Assembly (NCBI GenBank): GCA_027382625.1
Contig: JAJKFJ010021545.1
Location: 1-17,792 of the forward strand
Direction of reading: 5' to 3'
DNA from: Tetmemena sp. SeJ-2015
Taxonomy: Eukaryota; Ciliophora; Spirotrichea; Sporadotrichida; Oxytrichidae
DNA: 17,792 bases
A model generated the notes under the pieces. It saw nothing but the letters and a program-made list of their open reading frames with translations, was not told where the DNA came from and searched no databases. A program made the position numbers and the translations under genes. This document shows positions 7,979 to 16,909 of this stretch, piece by piece (position 1 is the first letter of the stretch; each line of letters begins with the position of its first letter).

Positions 7979-8070
7979 TTTTAATTGAGATGGCAGAACT
8001 TGATCATCATTTTATAAATCTAATTTATAATAAAAGCTTAAGACTAACAATGACCAATTATAATAAATGA
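7979..8070 (+). repeat. Short tail repeat downstream of module C (units 1 and 3)
   Basis: TTTTAATTGAGATGGCA and the following 80 bp resemble 17292-17390 behind module C of unit 3. In one plus frame an ATG begins MAELDHHFINL here and MAILDHQHQ there. Unit 2 has lost this part; its sequence changes at 13078. Role unknown. Confidence 0.5.
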
Positions 8071-8249
8071 TTTTAAGCTTTCAATTAAAACATTACTCCA
8101 GTTTAAATAACTAAATCATCTCTTTAATCATAAAGATAAATTTTATCCAATAGATTAGAACAAATTATGAATAAATTATCCAAAAGTACTAATTTTAAAG
8201 ATTTTAAACTCTTGATTTTTAATCAGTTTGTCTTTCTTAAGGAGGAAGG

Positions 8250-8420
8250 TAATGTCTGCTCATAAGTTGAAGAAGGATAGAGACCGTCATTAGATCTTAG
8301 GCTTGCCTAAGTCAACTTCTTTAATGTGTGAGACTCAAGGATATTCGAACTGTCGTTGAAAGTACTTGCTTTAAAAATAGTCAAGGTTTTACTTGTTTCC
8401 TTGCTAAGTGGCTGCCATCA
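8250..8420 (-). pseudogene. C2H2 zinc-finger segment, unit 1 (broken)
   Basis: Homologous to 17585-17755. The conserved DNA around TTCGAACTGTCGTTG (8344-8358) codes for the finger core on the minus strand. Here both finger cysteines are lost (TGC and TGT have changed, with a 1-base deletion), the TGA after the EYP codons interrupts the frame, and about nine bases before the first His are missing. It cannot form the zinc site seen in copy 3. Its upstream coding part is displaced to 8840-8935 by 420 bp of other DNA. Confidence 0.7.
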
Positions 8421-8561
8421 TAATTCGAATTTTAAATTTGGAGATACTATCATAGCTCAGAATTTAATTAAAAAGAGAGTTAGATTAGCGATATTTTGAT
8501 TTAACTAAATGTAGTTAAATTATCTCTAATATGAATGATTATTTGATCTTTCAATAGATTA

Positions 8562-8835
8562 ATGAATTTTTAAGAGTTTTATTTCCTTACATCTTTTGTT
8601 TGGGAAAGGTCAGTCCAGATTTACAAGCCACACAAGTATTTTGAGGAGTGCTAGCAACATATCTCGCTGCTGAGCAGCGCTATCAAGATAATTAAAGAAC
8701 AAATTCAATTTTTATTGTCTATCGGGGTCAAGCTGCAGATAGGAGTTGAATCTGCTAATTTAAACGCTACTGTTTTTGCAGACCCTGACTAATTATTTTA
8801 ACCAATTATCGATTTTAATTAAATTCTAAACTATC
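8562..8835 (+). CDS. Module D, copy 1: hypothetical segment inserted within the zinc-finger copy
   Basis: Starting from ATG 8562, 18 bases after an in-frame TGA, the plus strand is open with TAR = Gln through this whole segment. GC-richer DNA at 8600-8790 codes for FVWERSVQIYK, YFEECQQHISLLSS and IKIIKEQIQFLLSIG. A related stretch lies at 10745-11030 in unit 2, where FIWESSARSYK and EEIIKEKTHISF keep the pattern, though indels shift the frame. After the Ala-Asp-Pro-Asp at 8778-8789 the codons become AT-rich and coding is doubtful; no TGA follows for several hundred bases. Not recognised. Because it lies in different places in units 1 and 2, it behaves independently of modules A to C. Confidence 0.4.
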
Positions 8836-8839
8836 TTAT

Positions 8840-8935
8840 ATATGCTGCTGCCTGGAGCATTCACGAGTTCATCAGAGTGCTTAGATGTATTGATGCTCTT
8901 CTTCTTTTTTAAATCACGAAGACTTAAAATGATTG
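8840..8935 (-). pseudogene. Upstream piece of the unit 1 zinc-finger segment
   Basis: CTGGAGC and about 80 further bases align with 13719-13800 in unit 2 and with the last 35 bases of the window in unit 3. On the minus strand the frame gives KKKKSINTSKHSDELVNAPG, a hydrophilic linker before the finger, comparable to APDAPLVAAPEINEE in unit 3. In unit 3 this piece is joined directly to the finger; here it is 420 bp away. Confidence 0.5.
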
Positions 8936-8959
8936 CTCCTTATTTTATTGTATTGCTAT

Positions 8960-9480
8960 TGAACTACTATTAAATAAGTAAAACAAAAATTTTTTAAAAT
9001 TTTCAAGGTATTAAAATCAACAATCACATTTTAAAAATAAAATTTTTTAATTTTTTTTAAGTATTTAGTTAAGTATAAAAAATATTTTTTCCTATTAATT
9101 TAAAAATTTAATTTTTTAAAAAGTTTTTGACAGGGATAGTTTTAACTTCCATATGGGTATATAATCAGATTAAATTAAACTTACAAGTGAATTTTACTTT
9201 TAAAAAATAAATTTAAAAGAAAAAATATTTTAAATTATAAATTATCAACAAGGTATTCAAAATCAAATTTTAAAAATTAAAAATAGAGATTTTAATTTCC
9301 TTATTGTAGTGTGTTACAGTCTTTTTTTTAGTATTTAAATAATATGTCTTCTAAAATCCTATTAATATATCAGAGTTGAATCTCCCGTATAAAAAGTTTT
9401 AGTTACAAAAAATAGCATCTTTAGCATTATACTTTTCTATAGTTATATATAATAAACTTAAATAACTCGAGATAAAATCA
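8960..9480. other. Extremely AT-rich spacer between units 1 and 2
   Basis: Runs of A and T with almost no G or C (especially 8990-9290). Open frames here are meaningless because TGA is rare at this composition. I see no hairpin, RNA gene or module copy, apart from faint similarity of its first 80 bases to 13830-13920 at the equivalent place after unit 2. Confidence 0.6.
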
Positions 9481-9920
9481 TTAAAATAAAATCTTAGCAG
9501 GTCACATATTAAAAGTGAAATTCATAAATTAAATAAATATTTCTAATAAAAATCAAAATTTTAAAATATAATTCTAGATAAATATGAATGGTGAAAATAT
9601 AAAATGAAATAAAAAATTGATATTTCCATCTACATCTTGTATCAAATCTAAATTATATTTATATAAACTTATTCTTAAAGCATATCAAATCAAATCTCAG
9701 TATATGAAATAATGCTGCTATTTAACTCAAACTCAATAACAGAAATCATAGAATACAAAATTTGTTCATCAATCTCTCATGAACGTTCAATGACATAAAT
9801 TTATACAAGCTCAATATCTATGGACTGGGAATGATTTAATCTGATAAAAATGGTCGTTCAGCTTTCTAATTTTATAATTAGATTAGATTTTCTAATAAGT
9901 TGCAAGTAATACCAAAGAAA
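9480..9920 (+). repeat. AT-rich leader upstream of module A, unit 2
   Basis: Strongly similar to 14610-15050 in unit 3 over more than 400 bp, ending just before the module A start codon. Unit 1 lacks it. A plus-strand frame around 9690-9750 is partly kept (AYQ, MKQCCY with a TAA-encoded Gln, QTQ) but single-base indels nearby argue against continuous coding. It may be promoter or leader DNA of module A, or eliminated DNA that duplicated with it. Confidence 0.85.
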
Positions 9921-9924
9921 GAAA

Positions 9925-10341
9925 ATGAGTCAGCCTCTTGAATAAAGTGTAATCAATTATTAAATATTGAATTTTTATATTTTAATCCTTGACAAGTACA
10001 AATTTTTGGAGGAATAACTTTTAAAAATTATGAATTCTCCGTTCACAAGTACTACTTTCCTCCTAAATCACTATTGAGATGCAGAGTATATAAGAGAATT
10101 TTTTAGTTCAGCATTTAAAAAAAGACATGACCTCAGCAAATAAGTTTATCGTTCTCCATTCTCTGATGATGGATTTTTTACAAATGATTCTGTAGATACG
10201 ATGTCATTTAATTAAAGTTACATACTCGTCCTATAGTTATGGGTGCTTCAAGAGACTATGATTTTCACAATATAATCAATAAAACTTACTTTTATCCTCA
10301 AAATTATTGCATAAAGCAAGAACAAATGTAATTAATCAAAA
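9925..10341 (+). pseudogene. Module A, unit 2: N-terminal segment, interrupted by TGA
   Basis: ATG 9925 gives MSQPLEQSVINYQILNFYI and then DKYKFLEEQLL in one uninterrupted frame, as in unit 3. A TGA at 10075-10077 breaks it after 50 codons. The frame after that TGA still shows FFSSAFKK and RSPFSDDG, so the break is recent or is bridged in another way. Further on an indel moves the ASRDYDFH block (DQRDYDLH in unit 3, with the TAA-Gln changed to TCA here) into another frame. I read it as a decaying paralogue of the unit 3 copy. Confidence 0.75.
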
Positions 10342-10740
10342 TATTTATTTCAAAAGGCAAATAAACAATTTTTATTTAAAATAATATTTTAGGAAAAGAG
10401 TAAGATTATACACTAGGAAAAAGGATTCCTTCAGTTTTTTTTCTCGATAATTTATTTTGAGATAATTTCAAATTTTTATTCTTATAAAAACCTTTTTTAC
10501 AAACAAAAATAAAGTCTAAAATATTTTCAATTAAAGTTTAAAATATATTTTGATGGGTCAGTTTTAATATTATTAACTTTTTAAAAATAAAGAAGTTTTT
10601 TTTTATGATACTATAGTTGAGAATTTAATGTAAATGAAATTAATTTATATATTAAATTAAAATGGAACAAATTAGTGGCAATTAATGAGTCTCCAATTTA
10701 AATAATGATTACAACATTTCATTCATTATGAAATTCTAAG
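10342..10740. other. AT-rich spacer after module A of unit 2
   Basis: No gene, module copy or hairpin found in these 400 bp. Composition is close to that of the other spacers. Confidence 0.5.
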
Positions 10741-10744
10741 ATCT

Positions 10745-11030
10745 TTATATCCTTGAAGCTTTTATATGGGAGAGCTCAGCAAGGAGTTATAAATTACATA
10801 ATTTTTTTCAGTTAGTTATTGAAATAATTAAAGATTCCGCGCTTCATAATCTCATTGCCGAGGGATGCTGAGGAGATCATCAAAGAAAAAACTCATATTA
10901 GTTTTTAATAAGCTATCAAACAAGCTGCATATTAGGGATGAATCTGCCATTTCAACTGCCGAGAAGTTGCAACTCTACATTTATAATTTGAACTAATCAC
11001 CGATTTCAATTTAACTTTCTACTATAATTA
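10745..11030 (+). pseudogene. Module D, copy 2 (frameshifted)
   Basis: Related to 8562-8835. The first part (10758-10793) reads EAFIWESSARSYK and the second IPRFIISLPRDAEEIIKEK (about 10834-10890), but in a different frame, and a TGA follows after AAYQG. Similarity ends near 11030, just before the hairpin element. Its position between module A and the hairpin differs from that of copy 1. Confidence 0.45.
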
Positions 11031-11117
11031 TTATATTCCTCAAACAGAAAGCTTAAAATTTTTTATATAGGATCATCAAATTTAAAACGAATATTTAATA
11101 CAAATGAGGTCTGTGAT

Positions 11118-11545
11118 CCTAACGAATTAAGTAATTTAAAACTATTTTAGATTTAGACATGCTTTTTTTAAATTAGAAATAAAAAGATTAATTCGTTTGT
11201 TAGCATTAAATAACCCCTTAATTTGAAAGTTTTGGATTGGAATTCAATCTATTATTTTAAAGCTGCCGCAAACCTATTAGTACATTAGCACAATTAAGGC
11301 GTAATCGGCTTTTAAAATACACTCTAGTTGTGTAAATGTACTAAAGTGCCAAATAGAGAATTACAAAAGGATGCTTATTCAGTCGCACTGTCCAATCATC
11401 TACAGCTGCTTTGGCTCTTTCCCGTTTATCTAAATGGCTAGGATAGGTGAGGCTACCATCCCTTTTTACCGGGGTGGTAGGTACTAGTGATGAACCCCAT
11501 ACTAGGAGAAGTGCATAGGGAGGCGATTTAACTTACAGGGCTACC
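11118..11545 (+). repeat. Left arm of a 950-bp hairpin element
   Basis: Inverted partner of 11624-12074. Paired positions in the inner part sum to 23168. The inner 250 bp are GC-richer and differ by only a few bases; the AT-rich outer 150 bp differ more and contain indels. The element sits in the gap between modules A and B of unit 2 and is absent from units 1 and 3, so it looks like a foldback or MITE-like insertion. I did not find a clear target-site duplication. Confidence 0.93.
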
Positions 11546-11608
11546 TGAGGAGGTATGCCAGTGTGATCTGGAATTTGCACAGTTGAAGCAGATCAACAGT
11601 AACAGTGA

Positions 11609-12136
11609 AGTTTAGTAGGTGGGGTAACCCTGTAAGTTAAATCGCCTCCCTATGCACTTCTCCTTGTATGGGGTTCACCACTAGTACCTACCACCCCGGT
11701 AAAAAGGGATGGTAGCCTCACCTATCCTAGCCATTTAGATAAACGGGAAAGAGCCAAAGCAGCTGTAGATGATTGGACAGTGCGACTGAATAAGCGTACT
11801 TATGTAATTCTCTGTTTTGCCATTTTAGTACATTTACACAACTAGAGTGTATTTTTAAAGCCGATTAAGCCTTAATTGTGCTAATTTACTTATAGGTCTG
11901 CGGCAGCTATAAAGTAATAGATTGAATTCCAATTCAAAACTTTCAAATTTAGGGGTTATATAATGTTAAAAATCGAATTAATCTTTTTATTTCTAATTAA
12001 AAAAAAAACATCTCTATATCTAAAATAGATTTAAACTTAAGCAAGAATATCTATTCTAAATTTATTAGGATTCAACAGTTTAGAAAATGGTGGCTTCGCA
12101 ATCTATCCATATTTTGTTAAAATTATAAAAATGTGA
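11609..12136 (+). CDS. ORF across the right hairpin arm (TAR = Gln), unrecognised
   Basis: Open from just after a TGA at 11606-11608 to TGA 12134-12136. Only the GC-rich first 75 codons look like protein: SPPYALLLVWGSPLVP, KRDGSLTYPSHLDKRERAK and AAVDDWTVRLNK. No ATG lies near its beginning, and the last part is AT-rich arm sequence. The left arm has the same potential on the minus strand with one silent and several amino-acid changes. The opposite strand of each arm is also open for about 60 codons, so strand is uncertain. If real it could be what remains of the element's own gene; no transposase motif is visible. Confidence 0.3.
11624..12074 (-). repeat. Right arm of the 950-bp hairpin element
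   Basis: Reverse complement of 11118-11545 with a spacer of about 80 bp between the arms. The arms end in AT-rich sequence with the common string ATTAGAAATAAAAAGATTAA near each end. The spacer itself has no recognised feature. Confidence 0.93.
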
Positions 12137-12270
12137 TATTTTTTAGATATATCGAATATGATCAATCAATAAGATTCTTTGAACTTTTTAATTAGAGTTT
12201 TAATAGCCATTCTATTACGCAATTTTGCACGGTAATTATAAATTCATTAATGAGGGACAGTTTTAAACTA
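12057..12270 (+). pseudogene. Remnant of the 76-aa segment (see 6376), unit 2
   Basis: DNA similarity to 6420-6660 around TCTATCCATATTTTG (12098-12112 region) and AATAAGATTCTTTGA. The reading frame of the unit 1 copy is broken by a 2-base deletion and there is a TGA at 12134. It shows that unit 2 once had this segment and that the hairpin landed directly next to it. Confidence 0.45.
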
Positions 12271-12344
12271 ATTAAAAATTGCTTAAATTAAAATTTTTAT
12301 AATTGGAATTTTTTTAAATTATGATAAAAAGCTTTATTGTCGTA

Positions 12345-12530
12345 AAAATTCCTTTTTTAATACAATAGGATGTGGAAATGATAAAATATATAAGATCTAT
12401 GCTAACTCTTAAATCATCTTCTGAAGCGTATCAATTATCTTTCAAGTCATTTAAAATTCAAATTTTAAAAATTTTATGGGTAAATTCTCATATTAATATT
12501 ATATATTTATTAGGAGGATAAAATTTGTGA
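12345..12530 (+). CDS. Module B, unit 2
   Basis: Core frame DVEMIKYIRSMLTLKSSSEAYQLS, entered through CAA TAG (Gln-Gln) at 12363-12368 and open to TGA 12528-12530. Compared with unit 1, silent changes (GAC to GAT, GAG to GAA, CTA to CTT) and conservative replacements dominate. Upstream of the CAA the frame differs by one base from units 1 and 3, so the true left limit of the coding segment probably lies near 12360. Short; it is meaningful only as part of the A-B-C series. Confidence 0.6.
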
Positions 12531-12714
12531 TACCAATTATTATGAATTTGCACTTTAAAGAATATTTTCAAAGTTATACACATGTAATCCATAGTTGAGC
12601 AAGTTTTTATTTTAAAAAAAGGATGTAATTTCTTACTTTCATGAGTATTTGTAAATTATAAAATAAGGTAGATAAAATAATTTTGTTTTTCTACTGATCT
12701 TTGAAATAATTGAA

Positions 12715-13077
12715 TGCATTGGAGTGAAAGGGGCGTTACCCTGTTGTCAAAATAACTTAGGCATCGCAGTGAAAATAGAAATAAATCAGCCTTACTAAAA
12801 TTTTAATTGGTTCCAATCAGATTTCAACTATGAAAGTGAGAGCACAAATTTAATAAGCCAATATGAAATAGAGGCAGTCAAAGATTTATCGTTGATGCGG
12901 AAGTTTGAAAAGAAAGCCAAATAAGAAAACAAGACTAGAAGAAGTTTCCAACAGGCTATCAGAATTACGAGATCATAGTTAGGATTAACAGAGGAAACTA
13001 GTGCTTTTGGACCAAAGATTGAGACATCTGAAGATTCGTTATTATTATTTACAAAAAGTGAGGTAAACTAAGATTGA
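12715..13077 (+). CDS. Module C, unit 2: intact C-terminal segment with TGA stop
   Basis: The best-ended copy: 120 codons from CIG (12715) to TGA 13075-13077, no frameshift. It holds PYQNFNWFQSDF, the charged helix VKDLSLMRKFEKKAK, FQQAIRI, TEETSAFGPKIE and ends VNQD. In-frame TAA (KAKQEN) and TAG (RSQLGL) stand where unit 1 has AAT and AAG. The TAG is shared with unit 3. That TGA comes exactly where the similarity among units ends suggests this is the genuine C-terminus of the protein. The charged middle third is likely helical or coiled-coil. Downstream sequence changes abruptly to unit-specific DNA with a copia-like remnant. Confidence 0.8.
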
Positions 13078-13101
13078 ATTTATATAGATCAGGGATTTAG
13101 A

Positions 13102-13310
13102 AAAATAATAAGAAGGGATTTGTTATAATGATAATAATTAAATCTAAGACTTCTAACTTCTCTTTTTTTCTAGAGTTAATCAATTTTTTTCTAAGGATTT
13201 TTATAACTTCTTTAACAAAGATATCGGCTGTAAATTTTTGCTTGTCAGCAAATAAATTTAAGGCCCAAAAATAATATTTAACTATAATTCGAAGAAAAAT
13301 ATGAAATTAT
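13102..13310 (-). pseudogene. Possible Ty1/copia Pol C-terminal remnant
   Basis: One minus frame free of stops in any code for about 65 codons reads RIIVKYYFWALNLFADKQ then FTADIFVKEV and ILRKKL. Known of the family: copia Pol ends with an RNase H region of the pattern IDIKYHFIRD...ADIFTKPL...LR..L. The order and rough spacing agree, but about ten residues are missing between the two blocks and key residues differ (KYYFW for KYHFI, VKEV for TKPL). It lies only in unit 2, immediately after module C. No LTR, primer site or integrase is visible. Chance resemblance is possible. Confidence 0.35.
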
Positions 13311-13499
13311 AAAAATTTGATGATTTGAAGTTATATGAGAATGCAAAATCTTGATTATAATAACATAGATATTAGAATTTCCGGGTAAATATAGCGCTTG
13401 ACGATCAATAATTTAAGTAGAAAATTTAATGTTTTATCGCAAAATCAATCAATTTTTAATTAGAGATGGAACCTTTTAAGAGTTTAAGTTTTAAAATAT

Positions 13500-13640
13500 A
13501 GCGACTTTCTACTCTCTAATGCATCATATAGATCTTAGGGTTGTCTGAGATGACTTCCTCCGCTTGAGGCTTTGATGATATTCGAACTGTCGTTGGCATT
13601 ACTCACATTAAAAAATTCCTTCTTCTCAATGATTCTCGAG
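13500..13640 (-). pseudogene. C2H2 zinc-finger segment, unit 2 (histidines lost)
   Basis: Minus-strand copy of the finger: CEQCQRQFEYHQSLKR is preserved including the TAA-encoded Gln between the cysteines (around 13590-13605), with silent change TGT/TGC. A deletion of about 8 bases right after KR removes the first His and shifts the frame, and a one-base deletion upstream shifts the linker. So this copy retains the two Cys but not the His pair. The upstream linker piece continues at 13719-13800 after 80-90 bp of AT-rich DNA. Confidence 0.75.
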
Positions 13641-13718
13641 TTAAGGTTGAACTTGTTTAGGTTGGTTGCCAAATTCATTTTTAAATTATGAAGCTGCTTA
13701 TTATTATTTATGCTTTAA

Positions 13719-13800
13719 CCTGGAGCACTAGCAAGAATAACAAAGTGCAAAAGATATATTGATGTTCTTCATCTTATATCACGAAAGACTTAAAATAACT
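13719..13800 (-). pseudogene. Upstream piece of the unit 2 zinc-finger segment
   Basis: CCTGGAGCACTAGCAAG and the following bases align with 8850-8935 and with the last 35 bases of the window. The minus frame keeps KNINIS (KSINTS in unit 1) but then shifts. It is separated from the finger by a short AT-rich insert, against 420 bp in unit 1 and none in unit 3. Confidence 0.45.
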
Positions 13801-13972
13801 GCTTTTATTTTAATTGCAACTCCATTTAAGAGTGACTAATTTATTAAATAATAATACTTTTTACAATTCTAAACTTATCACTAAGGTATTTAAAATCGTG
13901 AAGTCAAATTCTATGCATTTAATAAAGCTTTATATTATAAATTAAAGTAGGTTGTAGTTTTGTTTTAGGCTT

Positions 13973-14377
13973 TCAATGATATGTCCTTAAAAACTTTTTA
14001 TGGGAGGATAGCATTACGTTATCATAAAATTATTTAATAAATACAAAAGGTGATGCATTTCTAAGACAACTGATAAGTATTTGTATTGCAATAATTTTGC
14101 ATCTTCTGCTTTTGTTTTAGAATTTGAGTTCTAGAGTTAATTTATCCATCTTCTTTGAAATATTTGTGTAGTTGCATACCTCTCTTATTAAGATGTATTT
14201 ATAGCTATTTTAACACTATAAGATTTTTCTATAATAGTGTTATTAAAATTTTATCTTACCTTAGCAAACAGTTGTGGGAAAGTTGTTTCTATTTGCTTTG
14301 AGTATAGCTTCCAATCTTAAAACTCTCAATCTTTATTGAGCTGTAGTTATGCGAGAACTCATTTCCTTCAAACCCAT
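13973..14377 (-). CDS. Hypothetical protein, 134 aa with TAR = Gln, between units 2 and 3
   Basis: From ATG 14377 (or ATG 14362 five codons on) the minus strand is open to TGA 13973-13975, reading several TAA and TAG as Gln. The N-terminal part MSSRITTAQQRLRVLRLEA and the middle KKMDKLTLELKFQNKSRR look like a basic, helical protein. There is no homologue in the window and no known domain. At this base composition a 134-codon TGA-free frame is not rare, so the support is mainly the plausible sequence character and a start codon near the left limit of the open frame. Confidence 0.35.
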
Positions 14378-14609
14378 TTTTTAAAAAGTTTATCTGAAAT
14401 TAATGAATTAATTTCAGCTATTTACTTAAATAGATCACTTTGGTATTCCGTCAACAATATCAATTATCATATAATCGTATCTCTCCTATAATAGAGTTCA
14501 AACTTCTGGCAAAACTCTTAAATTACCCAGTAAATTTATATCTTTGACATTTTATTTTTATATAAAACTATTTTTAATGAACTTAAATTTAATCGAGAAT
14601 TAAATTTTG

Positions 14610-15050
14610 CAATCATTAAAATCAAATATTAGCAAGTCACAGATAAAAAAGTGTAATTCATTAATAAATGAAATAAATATTTATAATAAAAATCAAAATT
14701 TTAAAATATAGTTCTGGATAAATATGAATGGTGAAATTATAAAATGAAATAAAAAATTCTTCCATCTACATCTTGTATCAGATCTAATTATATTTATATA
14801 AACTTATTCTTAAAGCATATCAAGCCAACTCTCAGAATATGAAATAATGCTGCTACTTCATTCAAACTCAATATCAGAAATCAGAGACTACAAAATTTTG
14901 TTAATCAATCTCTCATGAAAGTTCAAGGACATAAATTTATACAAACTCATTATCTATGGATTGAGAATTATTTAATCTGATTAAAATTGTCATTCATCAT
15001 TCTAATTTAATAATTAAATTAGATTTTCTAATAAGTAATACTAAAGAAAG
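14610..15050 (+). repeat. AT-rich leader upstream of module A, unit 3
   Basis: Partner of 9480-9920. Long identical runs include TAAACTTATTCTTAAAGCAT and AAATATGAATGGTGAAA. It joins module A without a break, so the duplicated block clearly begins upstream of the start codon. Confidence 0.85.
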
Positions 15051-15053
15051 AAA

Positions 15054-15566
15054 ATGAGTCAGCCTCTTGAATAAAGTGTAATCAATTAGTAAATATTGAA
15101 TTTTTATATTTTAATCCTTGACAAGTACAAATTTTTGGAAGAGTAGCTCTTAGAAATTTTGAATACGCCTTTCATAAGCACTACTTTACTAATTAATAAC
15201 TTTGTAAATGATGAGACGATAAGATCATTCTTTAGTTAAGCATTCAAAAAAAAGGGTTATCTGAGTAAATCTATTTTCCAATTCCCCCTTTCTGAAGATG
15301 GTCTTCTAAAAATTGATAAGGAATGCATTAATTGGCATTATGAAGAAATATATGCTCTGTTGTATATGGCAGATTAAAGAGACTACGATTTGCACAATAT
15401 AGTCAAGAAATCTTTCTGTACACTATACAATTATTGCCAAAACTAGTAAAACTATTTTTATTAAATTTTATTAATCACATTTATGGAAACAACAAAAGAA
15501 GAAAAAGTAGGCATAGTTTTATAGAACAGTGTAAATATATTTCTTTATATAGGAAAAAAATATTGA
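15054..15566 (+). CDS. Module A, unit 3: intact N-terminal coding segment, 170 aa
   Basis: Best copy of module A. ATG 15054 to TGA 15564-15566 without frameshift; TAR codons read as Gln. The part shared with units 1 and 2 covers about 130 residues: MSQPLEQSVINQQIL, a hydrophobic stretch NFYILIL, FLEEQLLEIL, SQAFKKKGYLSKS, FPLSEDGLLK, YEEIYALLYMADQRDYDL and LYNYCQ. The remaining residues are unit-specific and may be read-through into spacer DNA, so the coding segment may end near 15445. Predicted largely helical. A loose resemblance to FAM92/CIBAR BAR domains (L-x-DxR-x(18)-L-x2-Y spacing) is noted but unproven. Natural partner segments are modules B (15932) and C (16910). Confidence 0.75.
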
Positions 15567-15930
15567 ATTAACATTCCTACTCAAAATAATTATTTTTGAT
15601 TTGTGTAAATTCTAAAACATTCTCTTTGTATAAAAATAAGTTACTTTATAAGGATCAATCATTTAGATCTTAATGGATTATTAGTGTAATTTAAAAAATT
15701 TTCAAGATCAAATATCTTTACTAGTTTTTCTCTAAAATTATTTGCTCAAAGATTAGCAATTTATTCCCAATCGCAAATTAATATTTTAAGGTTCATTGAC
15801 TACTAAATTTTTATATTAATATTGAAATAGAGACTCTTACAATAAAAAGACCATGAACTTAAAATGAAATAAAGAAATATCATTCTAAAATTTGAATTTA
15901 ATTTTAAATTTTACATAAAAAAAATTTTTT
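15567..15930. other. AT-rich spacer between modules A and B of unit 3
   Basis: Holds no recognised gene or repeat. The same gap is about 2 kb in unit 2 and 1.5 kb in unit 1, where it carries the hairpin and the GC-rich segment. This is the shortest and probably least disturbed version. Confidence 0.5.
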
Positions 15931-15931
15931 A

Positions 15932-16078
15932 TTGTCTTATAAAGTCCCCCTATAAATGCAATAGGACCTAGAGATGATAAAATATATTGGATCTATGATA
16001 ACTCTTAAATCACCGCAGTAAGCGTATCAGTTATCGTTATAATCAATTACAAATTCAAAACATTTCCAACTAATGTGA
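15932..16078 (+). CDS. Module B, unit 3
   Basis: Frame from TTG 15932, through ATG 15956 (MQQDLEMIKYIGSMITLKSP) to TGA 16076-16078. Against unit 1 the sequence LSxKxPLQMQQDxEMIKYIGSM is kept, including TAA for the Gln before Met. QAY is CAG TAA GCG TAT here, where unit 1 has CAA GAA GCA AAT. Similarity to unit 1 ends soon after the TGA, so the real segment limit may be a few bases upstream of it. Confidence 0.6.
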
Positions 16079-16122
16079 ATTCTCATACTAAAACTATTTT
16101 TGGCTAAAAGCAAAAATAAAAG

Positions 16123-16524
16123 ATGTATAATTTTATTATTTTTATAGAAGAAAACAATATCACACATTTTATTCTATTGCTAATTATAGTTAAAATACAA
16201 TTAGAAGATCGAAGATTAAAATGTTTTAAAATAAATAATCTTCTTCATCTTACTCAACAGTCGTTTATTTAATTTTTGTAAATAACTTGTTCTCAAATTA
16301 AAATAAAAGAAATAGAGGACGAGAGAGAATATAAACTCATTAAGCGCAGTCAAGGTTAAAAATAACTTCTCGTTCTAAATAAAAGCAAGCAACTTTTTAT
16401 CGTTTATTATTAAAATGATATTATTATAATGCCTTTTCTCTTTGTTTGCTCATTTTAAAATTAAGATTTTGGATAATAAAGAAGCTTTGACAAAGGAAAT
16501 AAGTAACACGAAACTTCAATATGA
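16123..16524 (+). CDS. Hypothetical protein, 133 aa with TAR = Gln, between modules B and C of unit 3
   Basis: ATG 16123 to TGA 16522-16524. It begins with a hydrophobic segment (FIIFIEENNITHFILLLIIV) that could be a membrane helix, followed by charged sequence (LEDRRLKCFK, KEIEDEREYKLIKRSQG) with several TAA-encoded Gln. The region around 16310-16350 is GC-richer than the spacer average. No copy exists in units 1 or 2 and no family is recognised. As with other TGA-only frames at this composition, chance cannot be excluded; an alternative is that only the charged middle is coding. Confidence 0.35.
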
Positions 16525-16905
16525 GGAGCATCATTCACTTTTCATTCTTTGAGAATAAATTTATAAAGAATGAGTATGTGTGTCTATAACGGCCTTGAAA
16601 GTGCTATATAGTTAAGGATTTAATCTCTCTACAATATTCTAAAATATATATTTAGCGGAAAGTGTAAAGCAAGAAGCATGCAGATTAAGTCAATAAATAA
16701 ATAGAATGGCTCTTAATATCAAATTATCTAAAATTACAATAAGTTGCCAAGCTCAGATGAGACAAAAAGAGTCCGTGTATAAGCAATGTAAATAAAAAGC
16801 TGAAATTACTGAGATTTCCAATCATCTATTCCTATCCTTCCAATATTAAAGCAAAATTTTAGCTAAAAAATAGGGAATCTAAATAATTTTCACTTTTAAA
16901 ATATA
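16525..16905. other. Spacer before module C of unit 3
   Basis: AT-rich sequence with patches of mixed composition (16555-16610 and 16670-16790) but no convincing frame, repeat or hairpin. Nothing recognised. Confidence 0.4.
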
Positions 16906-16909
16906 TTAA

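Noticed and set aside
8990..9290. Origin or scaffold-attachment function of the most AT-rich stretch
   Set aside because: Composition only; no repeated motif or dyad that would support it.
11380..11780. Structured RNA gene in the hairpin
   Set aside because: The pairing is explained by the two arms of an inverted repeat over 400 bp; no tRNA, snRNA or promoter element was recognised.
4824..15566. Firm assignment of module A to the FAM92/CIBAR BAR family
   Set aside because: Only a spacing pattern and a few residues agree. Modules B and C do not extend the match. Left as a remark.
5226..15940. TTATTG shared by the end of module A and the start of module B as a possible pointer
   Set aside because: Joining there puts A and B out of frame and creates a TGA in unit 3; a 6-mer of A and T is also expected by chance here.
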